Assembly (NCBI GenBank): GCA_938073745.1
Contig: CALJFR010000061.1
Span: forward strand, 1 to 37,610
DNA: 37,610 nt
Direction of reading: 5' to 3'
Origin: an uncultured Flavobacteriales bacterium
GTDB taxonomy: Bacteria > Bacteroidota > Bacteroidia > Flavobacteriales > BACL11
A model generated the notes under the pieces. The model was not told the DNA's origin. It was given only the letters and a program-made list of their open reading frames with translations, and did no database searches. Of the stretch, positions 8,986 to 18,755 are shown piece by piece. Position 1 is the stretch's first letter. Every line of letters begins with the position of its first letter. The translations under genes were made by a program, and so were the position numbers.

Positions 8986-11900
8986 TTAACGAATAAGTGT
9001 AAAAACCTCAACTTTTTCAGTTAGATCTCCAACTCCATTAAAATATGAAACATGATAAACATAGTTGTCATTTTTAGCATAACTACCTAAATATGTACCA
9101 TCCCATCCCTTTGAAGGATCATTTGTTTTGAATAATAATTCACCTGATCTTGAATAAATTGAAAATTCATATCCAATTTCAGAAACAAAATTAGTTATTG
9201 GTTTAAATATCTCATTGTGAAAATCACCATTAGGACTAAATGAAGAAGGAACAAAAAGAATTGGAGTTTGAGAAACGCATGATATATTAGAATAACTTCC
9301 GTTAGTAACGGATCCATAAGGATTATTATTACCTTCAATTGCTTTTATATAATAACAAAAACGACCATTACCATCACCAAAATCAGTTACTATATCAATA
9401 AATTTCAATTCTTCGTTTGGATTATTAATTCTATCAAAAACATAAATGGGCAATACATCAAAATCTTCTCTATTTACAGATCTGTATAATTGATATTCAA
9501 CAACTCCTCCTAACCAATTTTCATATTCATTAAAAGTGAGTGTGTTGGTATATTGTTCAAAATAGAGAGGATCATTACCATAATCTAAATTAATTTCTGA
9601 ATTTAAAAAAATAGTTTGCCCAAATGAAGTATCTTGATTTACTTGAAATACTGTTGGTGCCTGTAAAATATTTCCGCAAGTATCAACGGGATATACTTGA
9701 TACTGATAATAATAATTTTGTGGAGATGCACTATAATCAATAAATGAAATATTAGAATTGTTAAAGGGAACACTACCAATCTCATTAAAAACAGAATTAT
9801 TTTCTAATGATCTATATACTAAATACTTATTAATTATTGCATCATTATCAATCAAACAGCTTATCTCAACGCTATTATTATCTTGATTTACAGTCACATA
9901 ATCTATATAATTATATTTTGGTTGTCCAGGAAGAGAAATTAAATGATTAATTTGATCAGAAATAGCTACCATCGTAGAATCACCATTATAAGCAGATATA
10001 TAAAAATAATAGTTGTGTCCTTCTAAAATATTATTTATCGTATAATTTAAATTACCAGTAATTCTTACGGAATCTTTTACAGTATTTCCATTAAGATCTG
10101 TTATATCAAGAAAAAGCTTATAATGACTTAAATCATCTTTAAAATTTATATATTCATTCCAGCTAAAGTTAATAGATAAATCACAAATATTAACCTTAGA
10201 TATAATATTCATAGAATTATGCATAACACTTCTTGAACTTGCATTACCACAACTGTCTAATGATCTGACACTAAATGTCTCAAAATTGTTGATGGCATTG
10301 GATGAATTAAAAACATATGATGTGTTATTAAATCCATAAACAGAATCAATAGTTATCCAAGCTCCAAACTCATCAAGTAAATAAATAGCATAAACATCTA
10401 CATCAGTAGAAGTAGATGACCAAGAAATTACAGATTTACCATTTGAATTTACAGAAACATCTTTAATTATTGGTTTATTGGGGCTAATGGTATCTTTTAA
10501 TACAGCACCATTAATTGATGAATTTGAAACACAACCACTAGCATCTGACAAACTAACGTATAATTGTTGAAGAGAATTACAAGTTTGAGCAGGAAAGACA
10601 TAGTTATTACTAATAGTATTTGCAGTATTTTGCCAAACTTGATTTCCATCTAATGCGTTAATGTCAAAAGTATTTGAAGATGTTGGTAAATTTGGTTGAC
10701 GTAGAAAATTCCAATTCATATCTGCTTCAGTATCAGAATTAATTGCAACAACATCCAACAGAATAGATTGTAATGTGTCAGATGGTGCGGATTCATCAGC
10801 ACAAGATGATAATGATGTTAAATAATAAAAATGTGATTCTTGATTTCCATCAACATTAGAATGCATATATGTACTATCAGGAAAATATATACTATCTACA
10901 AATGAAAAAGGACCATTTTTATTAGTTGAATGGTATAGTGAATAAACAGTACTTTGTGGAGCAGAAGCAATATGTTGCCATGAAATTTTAACTTCTCCAC
11001 TCTCTTGAACTGAAATACATCTTATATCAGGAGATATATCAATAGGTAATGGCAACACTGTTACTTTAACTGTAGCAAATTTTATTCCATTAGCAGGACA
11101 GAAATCATCATACACTTTAACTAAAAATGTAAATACATTGGAAGTTTGTCCGCAACCTATATTAGCTGCAATATGATTACATGAAGTTTGCCAACGAAAA
11201 ATTCCAGAAACGGTACCAAAATTACTAAATGGAGCTGGGACACCTGCTGCATTATTGAATGTAGCACAAGGTGGATTTAAACAATTTGATGTAGTAAGAA
11301 AATCATCAGCAAACTGTCCTCCAGAAACTTCCATAACTAATTCTTGAGGGGTTAATCCATTATATAAATCGGCATCTATTCCATCTATAGCAAATTCAAC
11401 TAAAGAACCAGCATAAACAGTTGTATCATAAGAAGGTAAACCTGTAATAGAATCAATAAATGGTTGAGATACTTCAGGAGGGCTATTAGGAATTGGAGAT
11501 GCTGGTAAAGTAGGGCAAGATATTAAAACAACTTGTACTTCTCTATATACTTCAGCTACTAATTGATTACATTTCCACGATTGTACTTTTATACAAGTAA
11601 CAAAGTTTCCAGAAATATTTGCATTATATGAAACCTCACCTGTTGCAGCATCTAGAGTTGGTGCTCCAGGAAGAGGTGATGAAACTGTATAGGGAGCATT
11701 AAAAGTTAGTACAGGAGGATCTACGGGTGGGTTATATGTAGAAAGAAAATCATCTAAAGGCTCACCCCATGAATAAATTAATTCATCTAACTCTTCATCA
11801 AATGCATTGTGACTGTAAGAAAAAGGGAAACCAGTACATAAAATTGTTTTTGGTTGTTCTTTAAATTCAGGAGATGAATCAAAACATGGATCAGCGGGAG

Positions 11901-12411
11901 TTGGAATTCCAGTTGTAGGATCTACAAATGGATACATTGAAGCTCTTAAAGTAAAACCAGCAGATGAAGGATTAGTAATGTTTGTTATAGCAGCATTTCT
12001 ACAGCAATTATCCCAAGTAAATTGCCATCCTGTATTTGGAGGAATTCCAGGCAGTTGAACAGGTTGTGATTCAAATATATACTCCTCAACGGATCCAGGA
12101 TCTCCGCCAGCACAACTTAACTGATTATTACCACTTGCTATCGGATCACATATAGGAGACACATCTTGTTGAAGAACAAAATCAACATCAATACCGATGA
12201 CAGTAGGATGATTCCAAACTTGAATAACTTGAGTAAGAGTAGAAACTGTAATTCCAGAGCAGTCTCTATAAACCTTCATTGTAAAGACATACTTCCCAAT
12301 ATCTGGACCAGACTTTAAACATTTCCAAGTAATTTCACCTCCCATTAAATGGGAAGAAAAAGAATTAATGGAAAACAATACTAAGGCAAGAAATAGAAAA
12401 ATTTTTTTCAT
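8986..12411 (-). CDS. Giant T9SS-exported protein with type B (gliding-motility-associated) C-terminal domain
   Basis: Secreted protein of 1141 aa. Signal peptide MKKIFLFLALVLFSINSFS is followed by SHLMGGEITWKC, an N-terminal block common in large Bacteroidota surface proteins. The first ~450 residues are Cys-rich and end in a VKVTVLPLP linker. The middle contains several fibronectin type III-like modules (for example VQESGEVKISWQHI and YSLYHSTNKNGPF). The last ~90 residues (FVPSSFSPNGDFHNEIFKP, then YEFSIYSRSGELLFKT, ending TLIR) are the type B sorting domain that directs export by the type IX system. Surface adhesin or cell-wall-like function is plausible but not shown. It appears monocistronic, with its own -7 element 11 bases upstream of the ATG. 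Confidence 0.9.
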   Translation of the reverse strand: MKKIFLFLALVLFSINSFSSHLMGGEITWKCLKSGPDIGKYVFTMKVYRDCSGITVSTLTQVIQVWNHPTVIGIDVDFVLQQDVSPICDPIASGNNQLSCAGGDPGSVEEYIFESQPVQLPGIPPNTGWQFTWDNCCRNAAITNITNPSSAGFTLRASMYPFVDPTTGIPTPADPCFDSSPEFKEQPKTILCTGFPFSYSHNAFDEELDELIYSWGEPLDDFLSTYNPPVDPPVLTFNAPYTVSSPLPGAPTLDAATGEVSYNANISGNFVTCIKVQSWKCNQLVAEVYREVQVVLISCPTLPASPIPNSPPEVSQPFIDSITGLPSYDTTVYAGSLVEFAIDGIDADLYNGLTPQELVMEVSGGQFADDFLTTSNCLNPPCATFNNAAGVPAPFSNFGTVSGIFRWQTSCNHIAANIGCGQTSNVFTFLVKVYDDFCPANGIKFATVKVTVLPLPIDISPDIRCISVQESGEVKISWQHIASAPQSTVYSLYHSTNKNGPFSFVDSIYFPDSTYMHSNVDGNQESHFYYLTSLSSCADESAPSDTLQSILLDVVAINSDTEADMNWNFLRQPNLPTSSNTFDINALDGNQVWQNTANTISNNYVFPAQTCNSLQQLYVSLSDASGCVSNSSINGAVLKDTISPNKPIIKDVSVNSNGKSVISWSSTSTDVDVYAIYLLDEFGAWITIDSVYGFNNTSYVFNSSNAINNFETFSVRSLDSCGNASSRSVMHNSMNIISKVNICDLSINFSWNEYINFKDDLSHYKLFLDITDLNGNTVKDSVRITGNLNYTINNILEGHNYYFYISAYNGDSTMVAISDQINHLISLPGQPKYNYIDYVTVNQDNNSVEISCLIDNDAIINKYLVYRSLENNSVFNEIGSVPFNNSNISFIDYSASPQNYYYQYQVYPVDTCGNILQAPTVFQVNQDTSFGQTIFLNSEINLDYGNDPLYFEQYTNTLTFNEYENWLGGVVEYQLYRSVNREDFDVLPIYVFDRINNPNEELKFIDIVTDFGDGNGRFCYYIKAIEGNNNPYGSVTNGSYSNISCVSQTPILFVPSSFSPNGDFHNEIFKPITNFVSEIGYEFSIYSRSGELLFKTNDPSKGWDGTYLGSYAKNDNYVYHVSYFNGVGDLTEKVEVFTLIR

Positions 12412-12422
12412 ATAATATTTAA

Positions 12423-12430
12423 CAAATTTA
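12423..12430 (-). promoter_or_regulatory. Bacteroidota -7 promoter element for the giant T9SS protein
   Basis: Minus-strand TAAATTTG fits TAnnTTTG, with only 11 bases to the ATG, implying a very short leader. No clear -33 TTG was found. Confidence 0.4.
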
Positions 12431-12452
12431 CAAATAAAAAAATTTAATAATT

Positions 12453-12478
12453 ATCTGTAATTTATTAATCTTACAGAT
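12453..12478 (-). terminator. Hairpin terminator after nitronate monooxygenase-like gene
   Basis: ATCTGTAA (12453-12460) and TTACAGAT (12471-12478) form an 8-bp stem with a 10-base loop 8 bases past the stop codon. On the minus strand a T7 run follows about 12 bases later. That gap makes it weaker than a canonical terminator. Confidence 0.5.
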
Positions 12479-12486
12479 TCAAAACA

Positions 12487-13425
12487 CTAAAGACTTATTA
12501 GTTGTCTTTTTTTTAAATTAAAATCGTTCCATAAATTATTCATTATCTCTTTAACAGAAATAACATCTTTTATTGAAGCAGATATTTGCCCAATTTCTAA
12601 TTCACCATTTTTTAAATCACCTTCAAACATTCCTCTCTTTGATCTTCCCTTTGATAGTAAATTAGTTAATTCTTCTTTACTTGCGTTAGATTTATATGCA
12701 TTTTGAATTAAATCATAAAACTCATTTTTAATTAATCTGACAGGTGTAATTTCTTTAAGGGTCAATTGTGTATCAGTATCTGTTAAATCAACAATTTTAT
12801 TTTTAAAATTTTCATGAGCAGAAGATTCCTTGCTTGCAGCAAAGAGACTTCCAATTTGAACTCCATCAGCTCCCAAGCACATTGCAGCTAATATTGCACC
12901 ACCAGAACCAATTCCACCAGCTGCTATCAAAGGAATGTCAATTATAGATCTTATTTGAGGTATTAGACACATAGTTGTAATTTCATCAATACCATTGTGC
13001 CCTCCGGCTTCAAAACCTTCGGCTACAATAGCATCAACTCCTGCATCAATACATTTAAGAGCAAATTTTTGATTAGCAACAACATGGACTACAGTAATTC
13101 CATGATCTTTTAAATATTGGGTATAATTTATTGGGTTACCAGCTGAAGTAAATACAATCTTCACCTTTTCCTCAATAATTATATTAATGTGATCTTTAAC
13201 GTTTGGGTATAACAATGGAATATTTACTCCAAATGGGTTATTGGTAGATTCCTTACATTTTTTAATATGGTACCTTAAAACATCTGGATACATAGAGCCT
13301 GAGCCTAATAATCCAAGACCTCCATTGTTGCTAACTGCACTAGCTAATCTCCAGCCGCTACACCAAATCATTCCTCCTTGAATAATCGGATATTTTATTT
13401 TAAAAAGTTCAGTAAGTCTATTCAT
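12487..13425 (-). CDS. Nitronate monooxygenase / FabK-like NAD(P)H flavin oxidoreductase
   Basis: FMN-dependent TIM-barrel enzyme of the nitronate monooxygenase (2-nitropropane dioxygenase) family, which also includes the enoyl-ACP reductase FabK. Marks are YPIIQGGMIW at the N-terminus, the AEGFEAGGHNG segment with the catalytic His, the phosphate-binding IPLIAAGGIGSGG, and GADGVQIGSLF. I place the start at 13425 (MNRLTELFKIKYP) rather than 13470. The longer form adds 15 basic, AT-derived residues that run across the glyA promoter, and homologues begin close to the IKYPIIQGG block. It is divergent from glyA with 47 bases between starts. Whether it oxidises nitronates or acts in lipid synthesis cannot be told. 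Confidence 0.88.
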   Translation of the reverse strand: MNRLTELFKIKYPIIQGGMIWCSGWRLASAVSNNGGLGLLGSGSMYPDVLRYHIKKCKESTNNPFGVNIPLLYPNVKDHINIIIEEKVKIVFTSAGNPINYTQYLKDHGITVVHVVANQKFALKCIDAGVDAIVAEGFEAGGHNGIDEITTMCLIPQIRSIIDIPLIAAGGIGSGGAILAAMCLGADGVQIGSLFAASKESSAHENFKNKIVDLTDTDTQLTLKEITPVRLIKNEFYDLIQNAYKSNASKEELTNLLSKGRSKRGMFEGDLKNGELEIGQISASIKDVISVKEIMNNLWNDFNLKKRQLISL

Positions 13426-13433
13426 AAAAAATC

Positions 13434-13441
13434 TATATTTG
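13434..13441 (+). promoter_or_regulatory. Bacteroidota -7 promoter element for glyA
   Basis: TATATTTG matches TAnnTTTG and lies 31 bases before the glyA ATG, inside the 47-base divergent spacer. No -33 TTG is visible. Confidence 0.5.
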
Positions 13442-13472
13442 TTCTTAGCTACGAAATTAAAAAAAAACAATA

Positions 13473-14747
13473 ATGAAAAGTGACCATCAAATATTTAACT
13501 TGATAAAAGAAGAAGACTTAAGACAAAGAAATGGAATTGAACTTATTGCATCAGAGAATTTTGTTAGTAACAATGTAATGAATGCTGCAGGATCTTGTTT
13601 AACGAACAAATATGCAGAAGGTTACCCCAACAAAAGGTATTATGGAGGTTGCGAGATAGTTGACCAAGTCGAACAAATTGCAATTGACAGAGCAAAAAAA
13701 TTATTTGGAGTTGAATATGTAAATGTTCAGCCTCACTCAGGTTCACAAGCTAATTCTGCAGTTATGTTAGCATGTTTAAATGCTGGTGATAAAATATTAG
13801 GATTTAATTTAGCTCACGGAGGTCATCTTACTCATGGATCACCTGTAAATTTTTCTGGCAAACTGTATAAGACCTCATTTTACAATGTAAATAAGCAGAC
13901 AGGCTTAATAGACTATAATATGTTAGAAGAGGTTGCCAAAAAAGAAAAACCTAAAATGATTATTTGTGGCGGTTCAGCTTATTCTAGAGACTGGGATTAT
14001 AAAAAATTTAGAGAAGTAGCTGATAAAGTTGGCGCAATCTTACTCGCTGACATTGCGCATCCAGCAGGATTAATAGCAGCAGGACTACTTAACAATCCAG
14101 CAAATTATTGCCATATACTAACAACAACAACTCACAAAACTTTGAGAGGTCCTAGAGGAGGCATGATAATGATGGGAAAAGATTTTGAGAATCCTTTTGG
14201 TCACAAAAATTTAAAAGGAGAGAATAAAATGATGTCTACATTACTTAATTCTGGAGTTTTCCCTGGATCTCAAGGAGGTCCGTTAGAGCATATAATTGCT
14301 GCTAAAGCAATAGCTTTTGGTGAAGCTTTAGACACATCATTTATTGATTATTCTAAACAAGTAACACTTAATGCTAAAATTATGGCTGATTGCTTAACAA
14401 AAAAAGGGTATGATATAATTTCTGGAGGAACTGACAACCATTGTATGTTGATTGATCTTACATCTAAAAATATAAGCGGTAAACAAGCTGAAAATTCACT
14501 TGTTCAGGCTGATATTACTGCAAATAAAAACATGGTTCCGTTTGACACAAAATCTCCATTTGTAACTTCTGGTATTAGATTTGGGACTCCAGCAATAACT
14601 ACTAGAGGTGTAAAAGAAAATACAATTCCACAAATTGTTGAATTTATTGATCAAGTTATTTTGAATTATGATAATTTAATTAAGATTAAAGAAATTAAAA
14701 GTCAAGTAAATAAATTAATGAACAATTACAAAATCTTTGCATACTAA
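13473..14747 (+). CDS. glyA: Serine hydroxymethyltransferase
   Basis: PLP enzyme that interconverts serine and glycine while charging tetrahydrofolate with a one-carbon unit, feeding purine and thymidylate synthesis. Full length at 424 aa. [13 protein letters not shown] and [15 protein letters not shown] form the N-terminal substrate region. QPHSGSQAN binds the cofactor, ADIAHPAGL holds the Asp/His cofactor contacts, and [14 protein letters not shown] contains the Schiff-base Lys. [13 protein letters not shown] near the C-terminus binds the carboxylate. The rel gene begins 3 bases after the stop, so the two are likely co-transcribed. Confidence 0.98.
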   Translation: MKSDHQIFNLIKEEDLRQRNGIELIASENFVSNNVMNAAGSCLTNKYAEGYPNKRYYGGCEIVDQVEQIAIDRAKKLFGVEYVNVQPHSGSQANSAVMLACLNAGDKILGFNLAHGGHLTHGSPVNFSGKLYKTSFYNVNKQTGLIDYNMLEEVAKKEKPKMIICGGSAYSRDWDYKKFREVADKVGAILLADIAHPAGLIAAGLLNNPANYCHILTTTTHKTLRGPRGGMIMMGKDFENPFGHKNLKGENKMMSTLLNSGVFPGSQGGPLEHIIAAKAIAFGEALDTSFIDYSKQVTLNAKIMADCLTKKGYDIISGGTDNHCMLIDLTSKNISGKQAENSLVQADITANKNMVPFDTKSPFVTSGIRFGTPAITTRGVKENTIPQIVEFIDQVILNYDNLIKIKEIKSQVNKLMNNYKIFAY

Positions 14748-14750
14748 AAA

Positions 14751-16964
14751 ATGGATCCTTTAAATTTAGAAAATGAAAAAAAGGAAATCATAAACCGTTA
14801 CAGAGCTCTTCTAAGAGCTTGTAATGAAAAAACTACCAAAGAAGATAAAAAAGAAATTCGAAAAGCCTTTAATCTTGCAGTTAAAGGACATGAAAACATA
14901 AGAAGAAAATCTGGCGAACCATATATTCTACATCCAATTGCTGTTGCTAGTATATGTGCAAAAGAAATAGGTCTAGGAACAACATCAATTATTTGTGCTT
15001 TACTTCATGATATTGTTGAAGACACTGACTATACAATTGAAGATATAGAAAAGTTATTTGGAAAAAAAATAGCTACTATAATAAATGGACTTACTAAAAT
15101 CTCAGATGTTTTTGATCAAAAAGTTTCATTACAAGCAGAAAATTTTAGAAAAATGTTACTTACATTATCTGACGATGTAAGAGTTATATTAATAAAGCTT
15201 GCAGATAGACTTCATAACATGAGAACTTTAGACGCGATGTCTAAACAACAAAAGCTGAAAATTGCTTCAGAAACTCTCTATTTATACGCTCCTTTAGCTC
15301 ATAGATTGGGCCTGTACCCTATTAAAACTGAATTAGAAGATTTAGGTCTCAAGTTTACCAAACCTGAAATATACAAAGCAATATCAATAAAATTAAATGA
15401 AACAAAGTTGAGTAGAAATAAGTACATAAATAAATTCTCTCAGCCAATAAAAACAGTTTTAAAAAAGGAAGGTCTTAAAACTACAATTAAAGGCAGGCCT
15501 AAATCTATTTACTCTATTAGAGAAAAAATTCTTCACAAAGGCGTAACCTTTGATAATATCTTTGACAAGTTTGCTATTAGAATAATTGTTGAAAGTAGTT
15601 ATCAAAATGAAAAATCTGATTGTTGGAAAATTTACTCAATAGTTACAGATTTTTACAAACCAAATCCAGATAGATTAAGAGATTGGATTTCTACTCCAAA
15701 AGTTAATGGATATGAATCATTACATACAACTGTAATGGGTGAGGATGGTAAGTGGGTAGAAGTTCAAATAAGAAGTAAAAGAATGGACGAAATAGCCGAA
15801 AGAGGATATGCAGCGCATTGGCATTATAAAAATCAAGACGAAAAATCCAGTAGTCTTGATTTATGGATTAATAAAATCAGTAGTCTATTAGAGAATCCCG
15901 AATCAAATGCTATTGATTTTATTGATGATTTTAAACTTAACTTATATTCAGGTGAAATATTTGTTTTCACACCAAAAGGCGATTTAAAAACCCTACCAAA
16001 AGGAGCAACTGCATTAGACTTTGCTTTTGAAATACATACACAAATTGGGATGACTTGTTTAGGTGTAAAAGTTAATGGAAAGTTAGTAGCACTAAGCCAT
16101 GAACTTTCAAGTGGAGATCAAGTAGAAATTATAACTTCTAGAAAACAACACCCTAGAAAAGACTGGCTTAGATTTGTAGTAACATCACATGCAAGAACTA
16201 GAATAAAAAGTGCATTAAAAAGAGAAGAAAAAGTTATTGCAGAAAAAGGAAAAGAACTAGCTGAAAGAAAATTAAGACACCTAAGAACAAAACTAAGTCG
16301 AGACACTGAAAATCAACTTATTAAATTTTTTAAATCTACTAGCTCACAAGAATTATTTTTTAGATTTGGAAATGGTCAAATTTCTAATAAAGAATTAAAA
16401 GAATTTGTTAATTTAAAGAATTCTGGATGGTATCAAAACATAAAAAATAGAATTTACAGCTCAAAATATTTAAGTAAAAAACCTATTATAAATAACTTAA
16501 TAGTATTTAATGAAGATGATGAAATACTAGATTATAAAATTTCAAAATGCTGTAATGCAATTCCAGGTGACAATATTTTTGGTTTTCTCTCTATTATAGA
16601 TGGACTAAAGGTTCACAGAGAAGATTGTCCAAATGCTATTGAGTTAAGGGCTAATTATGCGTATAGAATTTTAAAAGCAAAATGGACAACGAAAGAAAAT
16701 CTTGATTTTACAGCAAATTTAAAACTTAGTGGAATAGATAGTGTTGGACTTGTTAATAAAGTTACTCAAATAATATCTAAGCAATTACATGTAGATATAA
16801 AAGCAATAAATATTTATACTAATGATGGTGTATTTGAAGGAGAAATCACACTAAAAGTACACAATGAAACGTTCTTAAGCGAAATAACTAAAAAGTTAGA
16901 GAAAATTGAAGGTATAGTTAAAATTTCAAGAACTTATAAACATAGTAGAAATATTAAGGTATAA
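14751..16964 (+). CDS. Bifunctional (p)ppGpp synthase/hydrolase (Rel/SpoT)
   Basis: Long RSH enzyme (737 aa) that makes and degrades the alarmone (p)ppGpp. The hydrolase HD domain is intact: His47, RKSGEPYILHP with His61, and HDIVED at 86-91. The synthetase domain has RPKSIYSIREK, NGYESLHTTV and EVQIRSKRMDEIAERGYAAHW. A TGS domain (FTPKGDLKTLPKGATALDFA) follows at about residues 400-460, then helical and Cys-containing (KCCNAIPGD) regions and a C-terminal ACT domain. Both catalytic halves look functional, as expected where a single RSH serves the cell. It is followed by fur and purA; PurA is a known target of ppGpp inhibition in several bacteria. Confidence 0.96.
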   Translation: MDPLNLENEKKEIINRYRALLRACNEKTTKEDKKEIRKAFNLAVKGHENIRRKSGEPYILHPIAVASICAKEIGLGTTSIICALLHDIVEDTDYTIEDIEKLFGKKIATIINGLTKISDVFDQKVSLQAENFRKMLLTLSDDVRVILIKLADRLHNMRTLDAMSKQQKLKIASETLYLYAPLAHRLGLYPIKTELEDLGLKFTKPEIYKAISIKLNETKLSRNKYINKFSQPIKTVLKKEGLKTTIKGRPKSIYSIREKILHKGVTFDNIFDKFAIRIIVESSYQNEKSDCWKIYSIVTDFYKPNPDRLRDWISTPKVNGYESLHTTVMGEDGKWVEVQIRSKRMDEIAERGYAAHWHYKNQDEKSSSLDLWINKISSLLENPESNAIDFIDDFKLNLYSGEIFVFTPKGDLKTLPKGATALDFAFEIHTQIGMTCLGVKVNGKLVALSHELSSGDQVEIITSRKQHPRKDWLRFVVTSHARTRIKSALKREEKVIAEKGKELAERKLRHLRTKLSRDTENQLIKFFKSTSSQELFFRFGNGQISNKELKEFVNLKNSGWYQNIKNRIYSSKYLSKKPIINNLIVFNEDDEILDYKISKCCNAIPGDNIFGFLSIIDGLKVHREDCPNAIELRANYAYRILKAKWTTKENLDFTANLKLSGIDSVGLVNKVTQIISKQLHVDIKAINIYTNDGVFEGEITLKVHNETFLSEITKKLEKIEGIVKISRTYKHSRNIKV

Positions 16965-17024
16965 ATGTTTCAAAATATTCAATAAAATAATGTTTTTAAT
17001 TTATTTTTATTTTTTATTAAAATT

Positions 17025-17486
17025 ATGACTCAACAACATAAAACAATTAATGAAGTAACTAAAGTTTTCACTGATTACTTAATAAAAAACAATCAACGTA
17101 AAACTCCGGAGAGATATGCTATACTAAATGAGATTTATGAGTATGAGGGACATTTTGATATTGAAACATTGTATATCATGATGAAAAATAAAAAATACCG
17201 AGTAAGTAGGGCTACTCTTTACAATACAATAGAGCTTCTTTTGGACTCAAATCTTGTCAGAAAACATCAATTTGGAAAATCACATGCACAATTTGAAAAG
17301 TCTTATTCAAACAAACAACATGATCATTTAATTTGTACAAATTGTGATAAAGTTATTGAATTTTGTGACCCAAGATTGCAAGGAATAATGAGTTTTATTG
17401 AAGATAATATGAAATTTAAAATTTCTAGACATTCTCTTAATTTATATGGAAGATGTCTTGATGAAAAAAACTGTATTAAAAAATAA
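17025..17486 (+). CDS. Fur-family metal-responsive transcriptional regulator
   Basis: Winged-helix regulator of the Fur/PerR/Zur family, 153 aa. The DNA-binding part contains [14 protein letters not shown] and [15 protein letters not shown]. The metal region has [17 protein letters not shown], and a second Cys pair near the C-terminus (RCLDEKNC) completes the structural zinc site with the first CxxC. The sensed ligand (iron, zinc, manganese or peroxide) cannot be assigned without regulon data. It sits 60 bases after rel and 4 bases before purA. No TAnnTTTG element is visible in the 60-base gap, so it may be read from an upstream promoter. Confidence 0.93.
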   Translation: MTQQHKTINEVTKVFTDYLIKNNQRKTPERYAILNEIYEYEGHFDIETLYIMMKNKKYRVSRATLYNTIELLLDSNLVRKHQFGKSHAQFEKSYSNKQHDHLICTNCDKVIEFCDPRLQGIMSFIEDNMKFKISRHSLNLYGRCLDEKNCIKK

Positions 17487-17490
17487 ATAG

Positions 17491-18753
17491 ATGAAAGTTG
17501 ATGTATTGTTAGGTCTTCAATGGGGAGATGAAGGAAAAGGAAAAATTGTTGATGTTTTAACTAAAAACTATGATATTATTGCTCGATTTCAAGGAGGTCC
17601 AAATGCAGGACATACACTAGAATTTGATGGAATTAAACATGTTTTACATACTATTCCTTCAGGAATCTTTCATAAAGGAATAACTAATCTTATTGGAAAT
17701 GGTGTTGTTATTGACCCAGTAATTTTTGAAAATGAAATTAATTCAATCAATAAATTAAATTTTGACATATCTGAACTATTAATTTCAAAAAAAGCTCATC
17801 TTATTCTACCCACTCATAAACTATTAGATGCGGCATCTGAAAAAGCAAAAGGAAAAAATAAGATTGGATCAACTCTCAAAGGAATAGGACCTACATATAT
17901 GGATAAGACCGGTAGAAATGGATTAAGAGTTGGCGATGTTAATACTAGTAATTTTAATGAAAAATATGAAAAACTAAAAAATAAACATATAGAACTTTTA
18001 AAGTTTTATGATTTTGAATACAATTTAGAAGAATTAGAATCAATTTGGTTTAAAAGTTTAGATACTCTCAAAAAATTCAATCATATTGACAGTGAACACT
18101 ATATTCATGAGGCATTGAAAAATGGGAAAAAATTATTAGCTGAAGGAGCTCAAGGCACATTATTAGATATTGATTTTGGCTCCTACCCTTTTGTAACTTC
18201 TTCAAATACAATAACTGCCGGAGCCTGTACAGGTTTAGGTGTAGCTCCAAATCAAATAACTGATGTTTTTGGAATCTTCAAGGCATACTGTACAAGAGTT
18301 GGAAGTGGACCTTTCCCTACTGAACTTTATGATGAAGTTGGAGAACATCTTGGCAGAGTAGGAAATGAATTTGGTGCTACAACTGGAAGAGCAAGAAGAT
18401 GTGGCTGGATAGATTTACCAGCTTTAAAATATGCAATAGATATTAATGGGGTAACACAATTAATGATGATGAAATCTGACGTCCTTTCTGGAATAAATAA
18501 AATAAAGGTTTGTACTCATTATTTAAATTCAAATAATGAAAAGATAGATTATCTACCTTTTGAAGATAATGAAAACTTAACTCCTGTCTATGATGAAATA
18601 GATGGCTGGAAAAAAAATCTTATGAAGATTAACAATCTTGAGGAAGCCCCAATTCAAGTTCATAATTATATTAAATATCTTGAAAATCATCTTGATGTAC
18701 CTATCAAAATCATTTCTGTAGGGCCAGATCGGAAACAAACATTTTTTAGATAA
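17491..18753 (+). CDS. purA: Adenylosuccinate synthetase
   Basis: Converts IMP, aspartate and GTP to adenylosuccinate, the first step from IMP to AMP. Length 420 aa is typical. The GTP-binding loop is LQWGDEGKGKIVD with the catalytic Asp, NAGHT holds the catalytic His, and GIGPTYMDKTGRNGLRVGD, EGAQGTLLDIDFGSYPFVTSSNT and GATTGRARRCGW line the IMP site. It is tightly packed between fur and the OstA-like gene (2-base gap). With guaB in the same window, both branches from IMP are represented. Confidence 0.98.
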   Translation: MKVDVLLGLQWGDEGKGKIVDVLTKNYDIIARFQGGPNAGHTLEFDGIKHVLHTIPSGIFHKGITNLIGNGVVIDPVIFENEINSINKLNFDISELLISKKAHLILPTHKLLDAASEKAKGKNKIGSTLKGIGPTYMDKTGRNGLRVGDVNTSNFNEKYEKLKNKHIELLKFYDFEYNLEELESIWFKSLDTLKKFNHIDSEHYIHEALKNGKKLLAEGAQGTLLDIDFGSYPFVTSSNTITAGACTGLGVAPNQITDVFGIFKAYCTRVGSGPFPTELYDEVGEHLGRVGNEFGATTGRARRCGWIDLPALKYAIDINGVTQLMMMKSDVLSGINKIKVCTHYLNSNNEKIDYLPFEDNENLTPVYDEIDGWKKNLMKINNLEEAPIQVHNYIKYLENHLDVPIKIISVGPDRKQTFFR

Positions 18754-18755
18754 AC

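Noticed and set aside
13426-13470. N-terminal extension of the nitronate monooxygenase-like protein
   Set aside because: The extra residues overlap the glyA promoter and precede the conserved start of the family, so 13425 is preferred.
15108-15122. Second copy of the TTTTGATCAAAA palindrome as an operator
   Set aside because: It lies within the rel HD-domain coding sequence, where FDQK codons explain it.
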